Below are positions 24,339 to 32,909 of a stretch of 64,000 nt of DNA, in pieces (positions within the stretch are counted from its first letter, which is position 1; each line of letters starts with the position of its first letter). The notes under the pieces are model-generated. The model searched no databases. It saw only the letters and a program-made list of their open reading frames with translations, and was not told the origin of the DNA. Origin of the DNA: Streptomyces violaceoruber (lineage in GTDB: Bacteria; Actinomycetota; Actinomycetes; Streptomycetales; Streptomycetaceae); NCBI RefSeq assembly GCF_033406955.1, contig NZ_CP137734.1:7316001-7380000 (forward strand), written 5' to 3'. The position numbers and the translations under genes were made by a program.

Positions 24339-25274
24339 CTAGCCCAACGCCCGCAGCCCCGGCGCGAACGCCAGCAGGACCGGGACCGCCGGTACCAGCG
24401 CGGCCGCCGCGGTCAGCCGCAGCCTGCGGGCCGCCGTCAGCCGGTTCGGCGGGGTGAGCAGGCGGTGCACCCGCTGCGGGACGTCGGCCCGGGCGGTCGG
24501 GCACGGACCGAAGACGCCGCGGTCCTCGTTGAGTTCGACCAGTGCCAGGGCGGTCGTCAGGCGGCCGAAACGGTGGGAGGCCACGTCGTCGGCGGCGAGT
24601 TCGACCAGGCGGTGCATCTCGTCGCGGAACCCGGCGAAGACCGGAACCTGCGGGAACCCGTCCGCCAGCGCGGCGGAGCAGTGCAGCAGCCAGTCGTGCC
24701 GAGCCTGCGCGTGTCCTTTCTCGTGGGCGAGCACCGCGTCCAGTTGCCGACCCTCGAGGCGGCGCAGGGCCGCGGTGGTGACCACCAGCTGCGGGGGAGC
24801 GCCGGGCAGCCACCAGGCGTCGGGCCGCTCGCCCTCCAGTACGACGAGCCGCCCCGGGCCGGGCTCCTCGCCGGGCAGCAGCGGAGCGCGGTGCCGCAGC
24901 TCCGCGCGGCGCAGCCGACGCCGGGCGCGGGCCCGTGCCACCTCCCGGGCCAGCATCAGCGCGCTCCACAGTCCGCCGCAGGCCAGCGTGACGGCCGTCG
25001 TGTCCGCCCAGAGCCCGGACGTGCCCAGGGCGTAGGCCTCGACCACCGGGCCGGGGGCGGTCGCGAAGACGGGCCCGCCCACCGCGTGCCAGGCCGCCGC
25101 CGCGCTCAGCGTCATCGACAGCGCGCAGCACACGATCACCGCCGCCACCGCGCACTGCCAGACCCACAGGGCGACCACCGGTTCGCGATCCGGCCAGTCG
25201 GCCCGGGCGAGCAGCCTGGGGGCGAGCACGGCGGTCAGCGCACCGAGCAGCAGCAGTGCCGCGGGGAGAATCAT
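24339..25274 (-). CDS. M56 family membrane metallopeptidase
   Basis: A 311-residue membrane protein: N-terminal membrane segments (MILPAALLLLGALTAVLAP; AAVIVCCALSMTLSA), a cytoplasmic zinc peptidase domain with AVLAHEKGHAQARHDWL (HExxH) and a downstream Glu in LVELAADDVA, and a final hydrophobic helix. M56 (BlaR1-like) peptidases usually pair with a BlaI-type repressor gene. None is beside this one; a DUF5134 gene precedes it instead. The substrate is unknown. The start ATG at 25274 gives a normal first membrane helix. Confidence 0.88.
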   Translation of the reverse strand: MILPAALLLLGALTAVLAPRLLARADWPDREPVVALWVWQCAVAAVIVCCALSMTLSAAAAWHAVGGPVFATAPGPVVEAYALGTSGLWADTTAVTLACGGLWSALMLAREVARARARRRLRRAELRHRAPLLPGEEPGPGRLVVLEGERPDAWWLPGAPPQLVVTTAALRRLEGRQLDAVLAHEKGHAQARHDWLLHCSAALADGFPQVPVFAGFRDEMHRLVELAADDVASHRFGRLTTALALVELNEDRGVFGPCPTARADVPQRVHRLLTPPNRLTAARRLRLTAAAALVPAVPVLLAFAPGLRALG

Positions 25275-25403
25275 GGGGGCAGCCTATGAGCGCCGCGCCG
25301 TCGGCAGTACGGGCCGACGCGCAAAGTGACGCAGGCAACGATTGCGCGCGGTGAACGCCGGGCACCCCCCAGCCTGGCCGCCCGCCCCCCCGGCTCGCCG
25401 GTG

Positions 25404-25970
25404 TCACAGGGGGAGCAGCATGGCCAGCATCCCGATCGCCATGGTGAGCCGGCAGGCCCGCGCCAGCTCCGGCCGGTCGCCCCACCCGGCCGCCGCACGG
25501 CCGTCGGCCCCCGCACCGCCCCCCGCCACCGCCACGACGGGTATGAGGCGGACGCCGGTCAGCAGCACGTATCCCGTGAAGTAGAGCAGCAGCGCCCCGG
25601 TCAGCACCGGTGTGCCCGACGCGCCGTGCGCGTGCCCGTGGGCGGGGGCGGCGGCCATCACCATCGCCATGTAGACCATCGCCGCGGCTCCCACCGCGTG
25701 GTGCAGGTGGTGGCGCGCCGACCGGGCCGCCCACAACGCCCGCAGTCCCGCGGCGCCGAACACCACCGCGTAGGCGGGCCAGACCCAGCCAGGCGGGGAG
25801 AAGACCACCGCGGGCACGGCCATGGCGGCCATGCCGAACCCCATGAGAGCCTCGCCGCCCGCGGCCCCGCGCTGCTCCTCGACGCCGCTGCGCATCCGCA
25901 GCAGGCAGTAGGCGCCGGTCGCCGCGCACAGCGCGACCAGCAGCCATCCGGGTGACGCCGGTCCGTGCAC
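25404..25970 (-). CDS. DUF5134 family membrane protein
   Basis: A 188-residue protein with six hydrophobic segments and a His-rich pair of stretches (SARHHLHHAVG and PAHGHAHGAS). The His residues inside a membrane protein could bind metal or heme; this is inference. DUF5134 is an actinobacterial family without known function. The start GTG at 25970 sits five bases after GGAGG, which decides it over longer forms. It precedes the M56 peptidase on the same strand, with 129 bp between. Confidence 0.8.
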   Translation of the reverse strand: MHGPASPGWLLVALCAATGAYCLLRMRSGVEEQRGAAGGEALMGFGMAAMAVPAVVFSPPGWVWPAYAVVFGAAGLRALWAARSARHHLHHAVGAAAMVYMAMVMAAAPAHGHAHGASGTPVLTGALLLYFTGYVLLTGVRLIPVVAVAGGGAGADGRAAAGWGDRPELARACRLTMAIGMLAMLLPL

Positions 25971-26135
25971 ACGCACCTCCCCGTTCGGCGGTCCACGGTC
26001 TGTCAAGAACTGCCCGGGCCGTGCGGCGCGCACGCGAGCGCAAGGGTGTACGCGGGGGCATCCGGGGGAGCGCGCGCCCCTACCGCGGGGGGATCGTCAC
26101 TGGTCGGTGCTGTCGGAGGGCACAGCCCCGCGCAT

Positions 26136-26165
26136 TTGATTTACCGGTAAAACACTTGTTAATCT
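26136..26165 (+). promoter_or_regulatory. Promoter of the FUSC-marR operon with operator in spacer
   Basis: TTGATT (26136-26141), an 18-bp spacer, TAATCT (26160-26165). The perfect 12-bp palindrome TTTACCGGTAAA (26140-26151) overlaps the -35 and spacer, so a bound regulator would block polymerase. Transcription should start near 26173, on the ATG. Confidence 0.75.
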
Positions 26166-26172
26166 TATGTCC

Positions 26173-27900
26173 ATGAGCAGTGCGACCCCCACCGCCGGCA
26201 CCTCCCCGGCCCGACGTCTGTCCCTGGCAGGCGTGCTGCGCCTGCGCCGGCCCTCCGAGATCTGGTTCAAGCCCGCTCTGAGTTCGGTCGCCGCCGTCGC
26301 CCCTCCCAATCTCCTCCTGCTGGCGCTCGGCCGGCTCGACCTGGCGATGTACACGATGGCCGGGTCCCTGTGCGCGCTCTACGCCCACAACCGGCCCTAC
26401 GCCGCCCGGGCCCGCACCCTGGCGTGGGTCGTGCTCGGCATGCTCGGCGGCGTCGCCGTCGCCCTGGTCACCGCCTCGCTCACCCGGAACGCCGTCGTCC
26501 TCGTCACCGTCGGCGCGCTGCTGGCCGCCGTGCAGAAGGCCCTGTGCGACGCCACCCGCGTCGGTCCGCCGGGCAACGTGGTCCTGACCTTCATCAGCTC
26601 CGCCGCCCTCTTCGTCCCGCAGACCCTCGGCCAGGTCCCGGGCCACCTGGCACTGGCCGCCGCCGCGGGCGCCTGGGCCTGGCTCGTCGGCATGGCACCC
26701 GCCCCGGTCCGTCCGCACGGCCCGGAACGCCGGGCCACCGCCCAGGCCCTGAACGCGGCGGCCGCCTACGCCGTCGCCTCCCGCGGCACCGGCGAGGGCG
26801 GCACCGGCGCGGGCGGCACGGGGCAGGGTGACGCCCACCCCGCCGCCCGCGCCGCCGGGTACGCCGCCGTACAGGCCGCCTGGCAGACGCTGCTGGCCCT
26901 GCCGGCCACGGGCGCCCGCGCCACCACCCGGCACGCCCTGGAACGCCTCGTCGTCCGCGCCGAGGTCGCCCTCGCCGCCCCCGCCGACACCGACCCGGAG
27001 CGGCTGCGTGCCTGGGCCCACGCCCTGCGCGGCGGCGGACGCATCCCCCGCACCGGCGACGCCCCGGCGGACACCGACGAACTCCTCGGCGTGGACGCCG
27101 AACTCGCCGCCCGCCCCGCGCCCCTGTGGCAGCGGCTCGGCCCGCTGACCCCGATCGCCGTCCGCACCGCCCTCGGCTGCGCGCTGGCCGGTTACGCCTC
27201 CCTCGCCCTCGGCATCGGCCGCCCCTACTGGGCCCTGGTCACCGCCGCCGCGCTCTACCAGGCCAACGTCACCCTGACCTGGAGCCGGGCCGTGCAGCGC
27301 GTGGTCGGCAACCTCGCCGGAGTGCTGCTCTTCGCCGCCATAGCCCCGCTCGCCCACCTCGGGCAGGCGCTGCTCGTCCTGTGCTGCCTGGCCCTCAACT
27401 TCGGCGCCGAGGCCCTCATCACCCGCAACTACTGGCTCGGCAGCGTGTGCGTGACCCCGATGGCCCTGCTCGTCACCGAGTTCGCCGGGTACCAGGCCCC
27501 CGGCGACCTGATGACCGAGCGGGCCGTGGACACCCTCGTCGGCGCCCTGGTCGGTTTCCTCGCCGCCGTCGTCGTCACCAACCGGCGCGCCGGGAACCGC
27601 GTCGAACAGGCGGTGACCGCGGCCGACCGGGCCCGGGAGCGCGCCGCGCGGCTCCTCGCCGAGCCCGCGCCCGCCCCGGGCGCCCTGGAGGCCGCGCGCC
27701 GTGGTCTGGCCGCCGCGCTGACCGACCTGCGGGCCACCGCCGAGGGGGCGGCCGGTGAATGGTGGGGACGCGCACTGCCCCAGGAGAGGGTCGTGCTCGC
27801 CGAGCAGGCCGGACACCGTACGCTCGCCGAGGCGGTGCGACGCCAGGCAACGCGTCCGGACCGGGGCGCGAGCACGAGAACGGAGGACGTACGGCCATGA
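26173..27900 (+). CDS. FUSC family efflux-type membrane protein
   Basis: A 575-residue protein with duplicated membrane bundles (about residues 35-175 and 325-465) joined by a soluble region, and a soluble C-terminal helical tail. The second bundle has RTALGCALAGYASLALGIGR, then RPYWALVTAAALYQANVTL, the FUSC signature area. Family members are tied to export of aromatic acids and xenobiotics. Start: the ATG at 26173 lies 7 bp after the -10, fitting a leaderless mRNA; the ATG at 26167 would lie upstream of the predicted transcript. It overlaps the marR-type gene by ATGA. Confidence 0.85.
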   Translation: MSSATPTAGTSPARRLSLAGVLRLRRPSEIWFKPALSSVAAVAPPNLLLLALGRLDLAMYTMAGSLCALYAHNRPYAARARTLAWVVLGMLGGVAVALVTASLTRNAVVLVTVGALLAAVQKALCDATRVGPPGNVVLTFISSAALFVPQTLGQVPGHLALAAAAGAWAWLVGMAPAPVRPHGPERRATAQALNAAAAYAVASRGTGEGGTGAGGTGQGDAHPAARAAGYAAVQAAWQTLLALPATGARATTRHALERLVVRAEVALAAPADTDPERLRAWAHALRGGGRIPRTGDAPADTDELLGVDAELAARPAPLWQRLGPLTPIAVRTALGCALAGYASLALGIGRPYWALVTAAALYQANVTLTWSRAVQRVVGNLAGVLLFAAIAPLAHLGQALLVLCCLALNFGAEALITRNYWLGSVCVTPMALLVTEFAGYQAPGDLMTERAVDTLVGALVGFLAAVVVTNRRAGNRVEQAVTAADRARERAARLLAEPAPAPGALEAARRGLAAALTDLRATAEGAAGEWWGRALPQERVVLAEQAGHRTLAEAVRRQATRPDRGASTRTEDVRP

Positions 27901-28466
27901 CCGCAACCGACGGGGGAGCGCACGACGGGGGAGCCGGGTCCGGTGACGGCGGGACGGGGCCGGGCGGGGACACCGTGGCCGCGGTCGTACGCCAGTGGCG
28001 TGCCGTCCACCCGGACCTCGACACCGGGCCGATGGAGATCATCGGCCGGATCAACCGCTGCGCCGCCCTCCTCCAGCAGGCCGAGGACGCGCCGCTGCGC
28101 CGGGCGGGCCTCAGCCGTGCCGAGTTCGACCTGCTCGGCGCGCTGCGCCGCACCGGACACGAGCTGACTCCCGGGGAGCTGGCCCGGGAGACCTTCTCCT
28201 CCGGCGCGGCCGTGACCAAGCGCCTCAAGCAGCTCACCGAGCGCGGCCTGGTCGAGCGGCGCGGCGACACCCGCGACCGCCGGGTCGCCCACGTCCGCCT
28301 CACGGACGCCGGACGCGACCTCGTCGACGGCATCCTGCCCGAACAGCTCGCCTACGAGTCGGCCGTCCTGTCCGGCGTGGCCGGCCCCCGGCAGGACGAG
28401 CTGGCGGCGCTGCTCGGCGGGCTGCTGGGCCAGCTGGAGGGCCGTCTGGACGCGTTGCGGGCCTGA
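27897..28466 (+). CDS. MarR family transcriptional regulator
   Basis: A 189-residue regulator with a Gly-rich N-terminal extension of about 30 residues. A winged helix follows: AGLSRAEFDLLGALRRTG, LARETFSSGAAVTKRLKQLT, then the wing ERRGDTRDRRVAHVRLTDAG. MarR proteins usually repress efflux genes and let go on binding phenolic ligands. The start ATG at 27897 overlaps the FUSC stop (ATGA), so the two are cotranslated. The 12-bp palindrome in the operon promoter is its most likely operator. Confidence 0.92.
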   Translation: MTATDGGAHDGGAGSGDGGTGPGGDTVAAVVRQWRAVHPDLDTGPMEIIGRINRCAALLQQAEDAPLRRAGLSRAEFDLLGALRRTGHELTPGELARETFSSGAAVTKRLKQLTERGLVERRGDTRDRRVAHVRLTDAGRDLVDGILPEQLAYESAVLSGVAGPRQDELAALLGGLLGQLEGRLDALRA

Positions 28467-28486
28467 GCACCCCCGGGGGTGGGTGC
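28467..28486. terminator. Possible bidirectional terminator
   Basis: GCACCC (28467-28472) pairs with GGGTGC (28481-28486), with further C/G pairing inside, in the 30-bp gap between convergent marR and hydrolase genes. Short but well placed. Confidence 0.4.
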
Positions 28487-28496
28487 CCGTGTGCGG

Positions 28497-29378
28497 TTAC
28501 TGGTGCGTGGCCAGGAACGGCAGGAGGACGTCGGCCATCTCGTCGGGTACTTCCTCCGCGAGATCGTGACCGGCGTCGAACACGTGTCCGGTGACGTCAT
28601 GGGCCATGAGCCGCATCTGGGACTCGTTGCGGTCGCCGATGAACGCGGATCCGCCGAGCGCCAGGACCGGGATGTCCAGCTTCTTCCGCGCGGCCCGCCG
28701 GTTCTGTTCGGCGTCCACGAGCATCGCCCGGTAGACCGCGAGCATCGCGCGGATGCCGCCGGGCATGGAGTAGCAGCGCACGTATTCGTCGATCGCTTCG
28801 GGGGTGGCGCTGTCGGGGCGGCTGCGCTCGAACTTGATCATGTAGGTGATCAGCTCACGCTCGTGACCGGCGATCAGCATCTCGGGTATGTCGGGCTGGA
28901 AGTAGAAGCCCAGGTGCCACAGGTGCATGCCGCCGGCGACGTTCTCCGCGGTGAGGGCCGTGTGGTCCTCGAAGTCGAAACCGGGGAACAGGGCCTCGGC
29001 GAACACGAGAGCCGTGACGCGGTCGCGGTGACGGGCGGCGAGCTGGTAGCCGATCACCGCTCCCCAGTCCTCGCCCACCACGGCGTACGACTCGTGTCCG
29101 AGGTGGTTCATCAGCTCGGCGATGTCGTCGCTCATCGTCGCGGAGTCGTAGCCGTCCGACGGGCGGGCGGAGTCACCGAGACCGCGAAGGTCGGGGGCGA
29201 CGACGGTGTAGTGGGGCGTCAGCTTCGGGACGAGGTGACGCCAGTGGTAGCTGGTCTTGGGCACGCCGTGCAGGAGCACCACGGCGGGGCCGGACCCTGC
29301 GGCGCGGTAGTGCAGACTCGTTCCGTTGACGGCGGCCCGGCCCGTGCGGACGGGCGTTCCGTCATGGTCGAACATCAT
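28497..29378 (-). CDS. Alpha/beta hydrolase, epoxide hydrolase-like
   Basis: A 293-residue alpha/beta-hydrolase. It has the oxyanion motif LLHGVPKTSYHWRHLVPKL, the nucleophile elbow VVGEDWGAVIGYQLA with Asp as nucleophile, and the catalytic His near FDAGHDLAEEVPDE. Asp nucleophile plus HGxP and GxDWG mark the epoxide hydrolase / haloalkane dehalogenase group. Cap-domain Tyr residues around FYFQPDIPEMLI could serve as epoxide ring openers. The substrate is unknown. The start ATG at 29378 follows AGGTGGAAG. It is 38 bp after the unrecognised 425-aa gene and likely cotranscribed with it. Confidence 0.88.
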   Translation of the reverse strand: MMFDHDGTPVRTGRAAVNGTSLHYRAAGSGPAVVLLHGVPKTSYHWRHLVPKLTPHYTVVAPDLRGLGDSARPSDGYDSATMSDDIAELMNHLGHESYAVVGEDWGAVIGYQLAARHRDRVTALVFAEALFPGFDFEDHTALTAENVAGGMHLWHLGFYFQPDIPEMLIAGHERELITYMIKFERSRPDSATPEAIDEYVRCYSMPGGIRAMLAVYRAMLVDAEQNRRAARKKLDIPVLALGGSAFIGDRNESQMRLMAHDVTGHVFDAGHDLAEEVPDEMADVLLPFLATHQ

Positions 29379-29416
29379 GTTCTTCCACCTTTCTGGTGTG
29401 CTGCGCGATCTGGGTG

Positions 29417-30694
29417 TCAGTGGGCTTGCGGAGGGTCGACGAGGGTCACCAGACGGCTCGGTCCGCTGCCGCCGGAGGGCGTCGGAGCGGCGGAACGGCC
29501 GGCCGGGCGCAGGACGACGTTCTCCGGGTAGAGCCGGCCGAGCAGGGCCAGCACGACGAGGTCGTCCCGACCGGTGGCGTCCAGGACGACGTCGCCCGCC
29601 CGCGTCCACACCAGTCCCGGCGCGCGCAGCGCGGACCAGGCGTCAACGGTGACGGGTGCGTCGCCTGCGGCGCCATCCTCACGCCGGGCGAAGCGGTGGC
29701 CGCGCAGGGCTTGGCCGAGGTCGACGTGGGCGGTGGTGCCGTCGTGGCTGACCTCGATGCGGGCGGTGCGGGCCCCGTCGGCGACCGGCGCGGTGCGGGT
29801 ACGGGCAGTGAGCGGGCCGGACGCGGTGGCGGGCGGGAGGTCCTCGACGAGGGTGCGGGGTGCGGCGTAGTAGTCCCGTACTTCCGGGACGTACGTGGCG
29901 GCTGCGCCGACGGCCGGGTCGGGGCGCCAGGTCAACAGGTACCGGGGCGCGGTCAGGGGCGGCCGGCCGAGGACGGCGGGCAGTGCGGTGCCGCCACTCG
30001 CCTCGAAGCCGTAGCCGGCCGGGCCGGAGGCGCCGGTGACGACCTCGCGGGCGAAGGCCACGACGCTGGAGTGCCGGATCTGCCGGACCAGGAGTTCGGT
30101 GAGGAACGCGTCGCGGGCCGGTTCGGTGTGCCGCAGTCCGGTCGGGGTGATCAGGAGCGGGACGTCCTGCCAGTTGGTGAAGGGCAGCAGGGCGTCGCGC
30201 AGCAGGACGATCTGGTGGAGCCACTCGTTGTAGAGCTGCATCGCGACCGGTCCACCGCGACGGCCGAGGAGCAGATCGGCCGCGGGAGGGGTGAGCAGGT
30301 GGCCGTAGCAGTGGCTGCGGACGACCAGTGGGCCGGCGGGCAGCGGTACCGGATCGGTGAGCAGCCTCTCCAGCGCCTCGGTGGCCCAGGAGGCGAGCTG
30401 TCGGCCGATCGCCTCGGCCTGCGCGCCCAGTTCGCGCGCTGCCGAGGCGCTGTCCGGGCCGAGGAAGAGCGGAAGGGAGGTCTCCCGGGTGCCGAGGGCG
30501 AGTGTCGCGCGGACCTGGTCCTCCAGCACCGCGCTGTCGGCGCTGGTGAGGGCGTTGTCGTCGACGATGCCCTGGAGCAGCGGCTCGATGGCCGTGAAGA
30601 AGTGGCGGGCGGTCAGCGTGGTGCCGACCGCCGGGAAGGTGTTCCAGCGGCTTCCGCCGAGAGCGGGCGTACTCGGGGTGGCTGCGGTGGGCAT
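29417..30694 (-). CDS. Unrecognised 425-residue protein in a TetR-controlled operon
   Basis: I do not recognise this protein. It lacks a signal peptide or membrane segment. An N-terminal helical half (residues 25-170) is followed by SHCYGHLLTPPAADLLLGRR and YNEWLHQIVLLRDALLPFTN. The middle has WQDVPLLITPTGLRHTEPAR and YGFEASGGTALPAVLG, and the C-terminal quarter is beta-rich and ends in VTLVDPPQAH. Two His-containing patches (HCYGH; LLVRQIRHSS) are the only possible catalytic marks. Codon use is normal for the window. The start is ATG at 30694. Its promoter carries a site related to one before the neighbouring tetR-type gene, and an epoxide-hydrolase-like gene follows, suggesting a small catabolic or detoxifying pathway. 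Confidence 0.8.
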   Translation of the reverse strand: MPTAATPSTPALGGSRWNTFPAVGTTLTARHFFTAIEPLLQGIVDDNALTSADSAVLEDQVRATLALGTRETSLPLFLGPDSASAARELGAQAEAIGRQLASWATEALERLLTDPVPLPAGPLVVRSHCYGHLLTPPAADLLLGRRGGPVAMQLYNEWLHQIVLLRDALLPFTNWQDVPLLITPTGLRHTEPARDAFLTELLVRQIRHSSVVAFAREVVTGASGPAGYGFEASGGTALPAVLGRPPLTAPRYLLTWRPDPAVGAAATYVPEVRDYYAAPRTLVEDLPPATASGPLTARTRTAPVADGARTARIEVSHDGTTAHVDLGQALRGHRFARREDGAAGDAPVTVDAWSALRAPGLVWTRAGDVVLDATGRDDLVVLALLGRLYPENVVLRPAGRSAAPTPSGGSGPSRLVTLVDPPQAH

Positions 30695-30770
30695 GGGGCC
30701 TCCGAAGTTGTCGATTGCGGCGGGGTGGGGTCGCCGGTTCCCGTGTCAGAGGGAGCACCGGCGACTTTTA

Positions 30771-30786
30771 TGGATCGCCCGATACA
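30771..30786. promoter_or_regulatory. TetR-type operator, site 1
   Basis: TGGATCGCCCGATACA is an inverted repeat (TGGATCG / CGATACA) 76 bp before the 425-aa gene. Its complement, with flanks, matches site 2 at 17 of 24 positions. Confidence 0.6.
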
Positions 30787-30805
30787 GATTCCGGGCATGA
30801 AAAAA

Positions 30806-31384
30806 TCAGTCGAGGGCGGCCAGCGCGACCTCCACGAGGGGTTCGAGGGCTCGGACGTCCGGCGTGATCTTCGAGGAGACCAGTAGTCCGTTGAGGAAGG
30901 TGACGAGGAAAGCCGCGAGGGTGTGCGGGTCGTGCCGCTTCGCGATCTCGCCCCGCTCCGCCGCGACCCGCAGCACTTCGGTGAGCGCGTCCCGGCCGGC
31001 GTCCTGCATGTCGCGCACGGTGCGCCGGGTCGCCGCGTCCTCCGGCAGGCGCTCGCAGGCGGCGTTGACCGCCAGGCAGCCCCGGCCGTTGTCGTCCACG
31101 GCGATCCGGATCCGCTCGACCAGCATGGTGCGGATCGCCGAGCGGGCGTCCGTCCCCTCCTCCAGGCTGCGCAGGGCGGCCGCCGCGAGGGTGGTGCGGT
31201 AGTGCTCCAGGGCCGCCCGGTACAGGCCGTCCTTGTCGCCGAACGCGGCATACAAGGACCCCTGCCCGATCCCCAGGTGCCCGGTCAGGTCGCGCACCGA
31301 GGTGGCCTCGTAGCCGCGCGTCCAGAACAGCTCCATCGCGCGGCTCACCGCCGCCTCCGTGTCGAACTCCCGGGTCCTTGCCAT
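30806..31384 (-). CDS. TetR family transcriptional regulator
   Basis: A 192-residue regulator. The HTH reads AMELFWTRGYEATSVRDLTG, then LGIGQGSLYAAFGDKDGLYR. The C-terminal domain carries GCLAVNAACERLPEDAATRR, a layout common in TetR proteins that control detoxifying enzymes through a reactive Cys. Related palindromes lie before this gene and before the next gene on the same strand. It probably represses both itself and the two-gene operon downstream. The start is ATG at 31384. Confidence 0.9.
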   Translation of the reverse strand: MARTREFDTEAAVSRAMELFWTRGYEATSVRDLTGHLGIGQGSLYAAFGDKDGLYRAALEHYRTTLAAAALRSLEEGTDARSAIRTMLVERIRIAVDDNGRGCLAVNAACERLPEDAATRRTVRDMQDAGRDALTEVLRVAAERGEIAKRHDPHTLAAFLVTFLNGLLVSSKITPDVRALEPLVEVALAALD

Positions 31385-31403
31385 GGTGTCACCGTAACCT
31401 ATC

Positions 31404-31419
31404 TGGATCGCTCGCTCAA
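31404..31419. promoter_or_regulatory. TetR-type operator, site 2
   Basis: TGGATCGCTCGCTCAA, 20 bp before the tetR-type start codon. The shared consensus with site 1 is TGKATCGNNCGMTCMA, itself near-palindromic. Confidence 0.6.
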
Positions 31420-31547
31420 GAAAGGGGGTCGTGACCGCTGGGGGTCGTGACCGCCCGGGATCGTGATCGTCCTGGATCGTGGCAGCCCGGCCGTGCCTGC
31501 TCATCCGCCCGCCCGCCCAGCCGCGGAGGCATCCCGTGCCGGGCGGA

Positions 31548-32312
31548 TCAGCGCTCGTCGCCCGCCCGGTACACGCCGAACATCGCGCCCTGCGGGTCCC
31601 GCAGCACCGCGATCCGGGGCCCGTCGGGCACGGAGGTCGGCTCCATGAGCACGGTGCCGCCGCCGTCCGTCGTGTCGACCGCCACGGTGTTCACGTCCGC
31701 CACCGCGAAGTACGGCAGCCAGTGCGCCGGGACCTCGTGCGGGAACTTGTCGTCCATCGTCACCATGCCGCCGAAGTCCGCCCCGTCGATACCCCACTGC
31801 GGATAGCGGTCCGAGGCCCCGACGCTCCAGCCGAACACCGTCGTGTAGAAGTCGGCGGCCCGGCCGGGCTCCCGGGTCAGCAGCTCCACCCAGCCCAGCG
31901 AGCCGGGCGCGTTGAACAGTCCGGCCCCGGGGAACGAACGTCCCTGCCACAGCTGGAACACCGCCCCGGTCGGATCGGCGGCCACCGCGAACCGGCCCGC
32001 GTCGAAGACGTCCGCAGGCCCCTGGAGGGCCACCCCGCCGGCCGCCGTCACCTGCCGTGCGGCCGCGTCCGCGTCGCGCACGGCGAACGAGACGTTCCAC
32101 GCGACCGGCTGGCCCTGCTGGTACAGCGGAGTCAGGGCGGCCACCGGCGCGTCGTCGATCCGGGCGATCGTGTAGCCGCCCGCCCGCTGCCGCGGGTCCG
32201 TCTCGGGGCGCCAGCCGAACAGCTTGGTGTAGAACCGCTTGGCCGCCTCCAGGTCGGTGGTCCCCAGCTCCGCCCAGCAGGGGCCGCCGGTCACCGGTTC
32301 GTGGAGCTTCAT
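31548..32312 (-). CDS. VOC family protein, two glyoxalase-like domains
   Basis: A 254-residue protein of two fused vicinal-oxygen-chelate domains: residues 8-125 (PCWAELGTTDLEAAKRFYTK to ADPTGAVFQLWQG) and 135-250 (LGWVELLTREPGRAADFYTT to DPQGAMFGVYRAG). Both have the FY-x-x-x-FGW feature of the CFP32-type family in actinobacteria. The metal-ligand His/Glu set of glyoxalase I is incomplete, so a binding role or different chemistry is possible. The start is ATG at 32312. On the minus strand it follows the second VOC gene. Confidence 0.85.
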   Translation of the reverse strand: MKLHEPVTGGPCWAELGTTDLEAAKRFYTKLFGWRPETDPRQRAGGYTIARIDDAPVAALTPLYQQGQPVAWNVSFAVRDADAAARQVTAAGGVALQGPADVFDAGRFAVAADPTGAVFQLWQGRSFPGAGLFNAPGSLGWVELLTREPGRAADFYTTVFGWSVGASDRYPQWGIDGADFGGMVTMDDKFPHEVPAHWLPYFAVADVNTVAVDTTDGGGTVLMEPTSVPDGPRIAVLRDPQGAMFGVYRAGDER

Positions 32313-32433
32313 CGTGCTGGCGTCCTTCCGCCGGGGCCGCAGACCGTCCGTCCCCCTCCAGCACGCTAAGGCCGGGCCGGGGCCGCGGCCATCCGGCACG
32401 TGAGCACCCCGGTCGCGGTGCCCGTCCGCCCGC

Positions 32434-32826
32434 TCAGATCCCCGGCCGGTAGCGCAGCGGATGCTCCGCGGGCACCTCCACCAGCACGATCCGGGTGCCG
32501 TCCGGGTCCGCGATCCACATCTCCACCAGCCCCCACGGCTCCTTGACGGGCGGTCGCACGATCTCGACGCCCTTGGCGCCCAGTTCCTCGTGGGCCGCCG
32601 CCGCGTCCTCGACCTGGATCCACAGGGCCAGCCCGGGGGTGAGGGGAGTGTCGGAGCGTCCGGAGACCTCCAGGAAGCCGTTGCCGAGGAAGTAGACGGT
32701 GCCCCGCTCCGGACCCGTGCCGAACTCCCGGTGAACGGCGAGGCCGAGCTGTTCGCCGTAGAAGGCGCGGGAGCGGTCGGGATCGGTGGGGCGGAGCAGG
32801 GTCCGGCTGCTGAGTACGTGCACCAT
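32434..32826 (-). CDS. VOC family protein, single domain
   Basis: A 130-residue single vicinal-oxygen-chelate domain: SSRTLLRPTDPDRSRAFYGE, GNGFLEVSGRSD, and WGLVEMWIADPDGTRIVLVE with the final Glu usually binding metal. Size fits the small dioxygenase / bleomycin-resistance-like group. Substrate unknown. It lies upstream of the two-domain VOC gene on the same strand, with 121 bp between, and diverges from the GNAT gene (83 bp). Confidence 0.85.
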   Translation of the reverse strand: MVHVLSSRTLLRPTDPDRSRAFYGEQLGLAVHREFGTGPERGTVYFLGNGFLEVSGRSDTPLTPGLALWIQVEDAAAAHEELGAKGVEIVRPPVKEPWGLVEMWIADPDGTRIVLVEVPAEHPLRYRPGI

Positions 32827-32909
32827 GCGTCCCGACCCTAGTGGCGCCCTTCGACGGCGTTACGCTCATCGGTGCCCGCGCCGCGCCCAGAACGAACCGG
32901 AGACGCCCC

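Noticed and set aside
23611..26061. 816-codon minus frame read as one protein
   Set aside because: Only the last 223 codons (PAP2) are real. The upstream part is out of frame across the M56 and DUF5134 genes.
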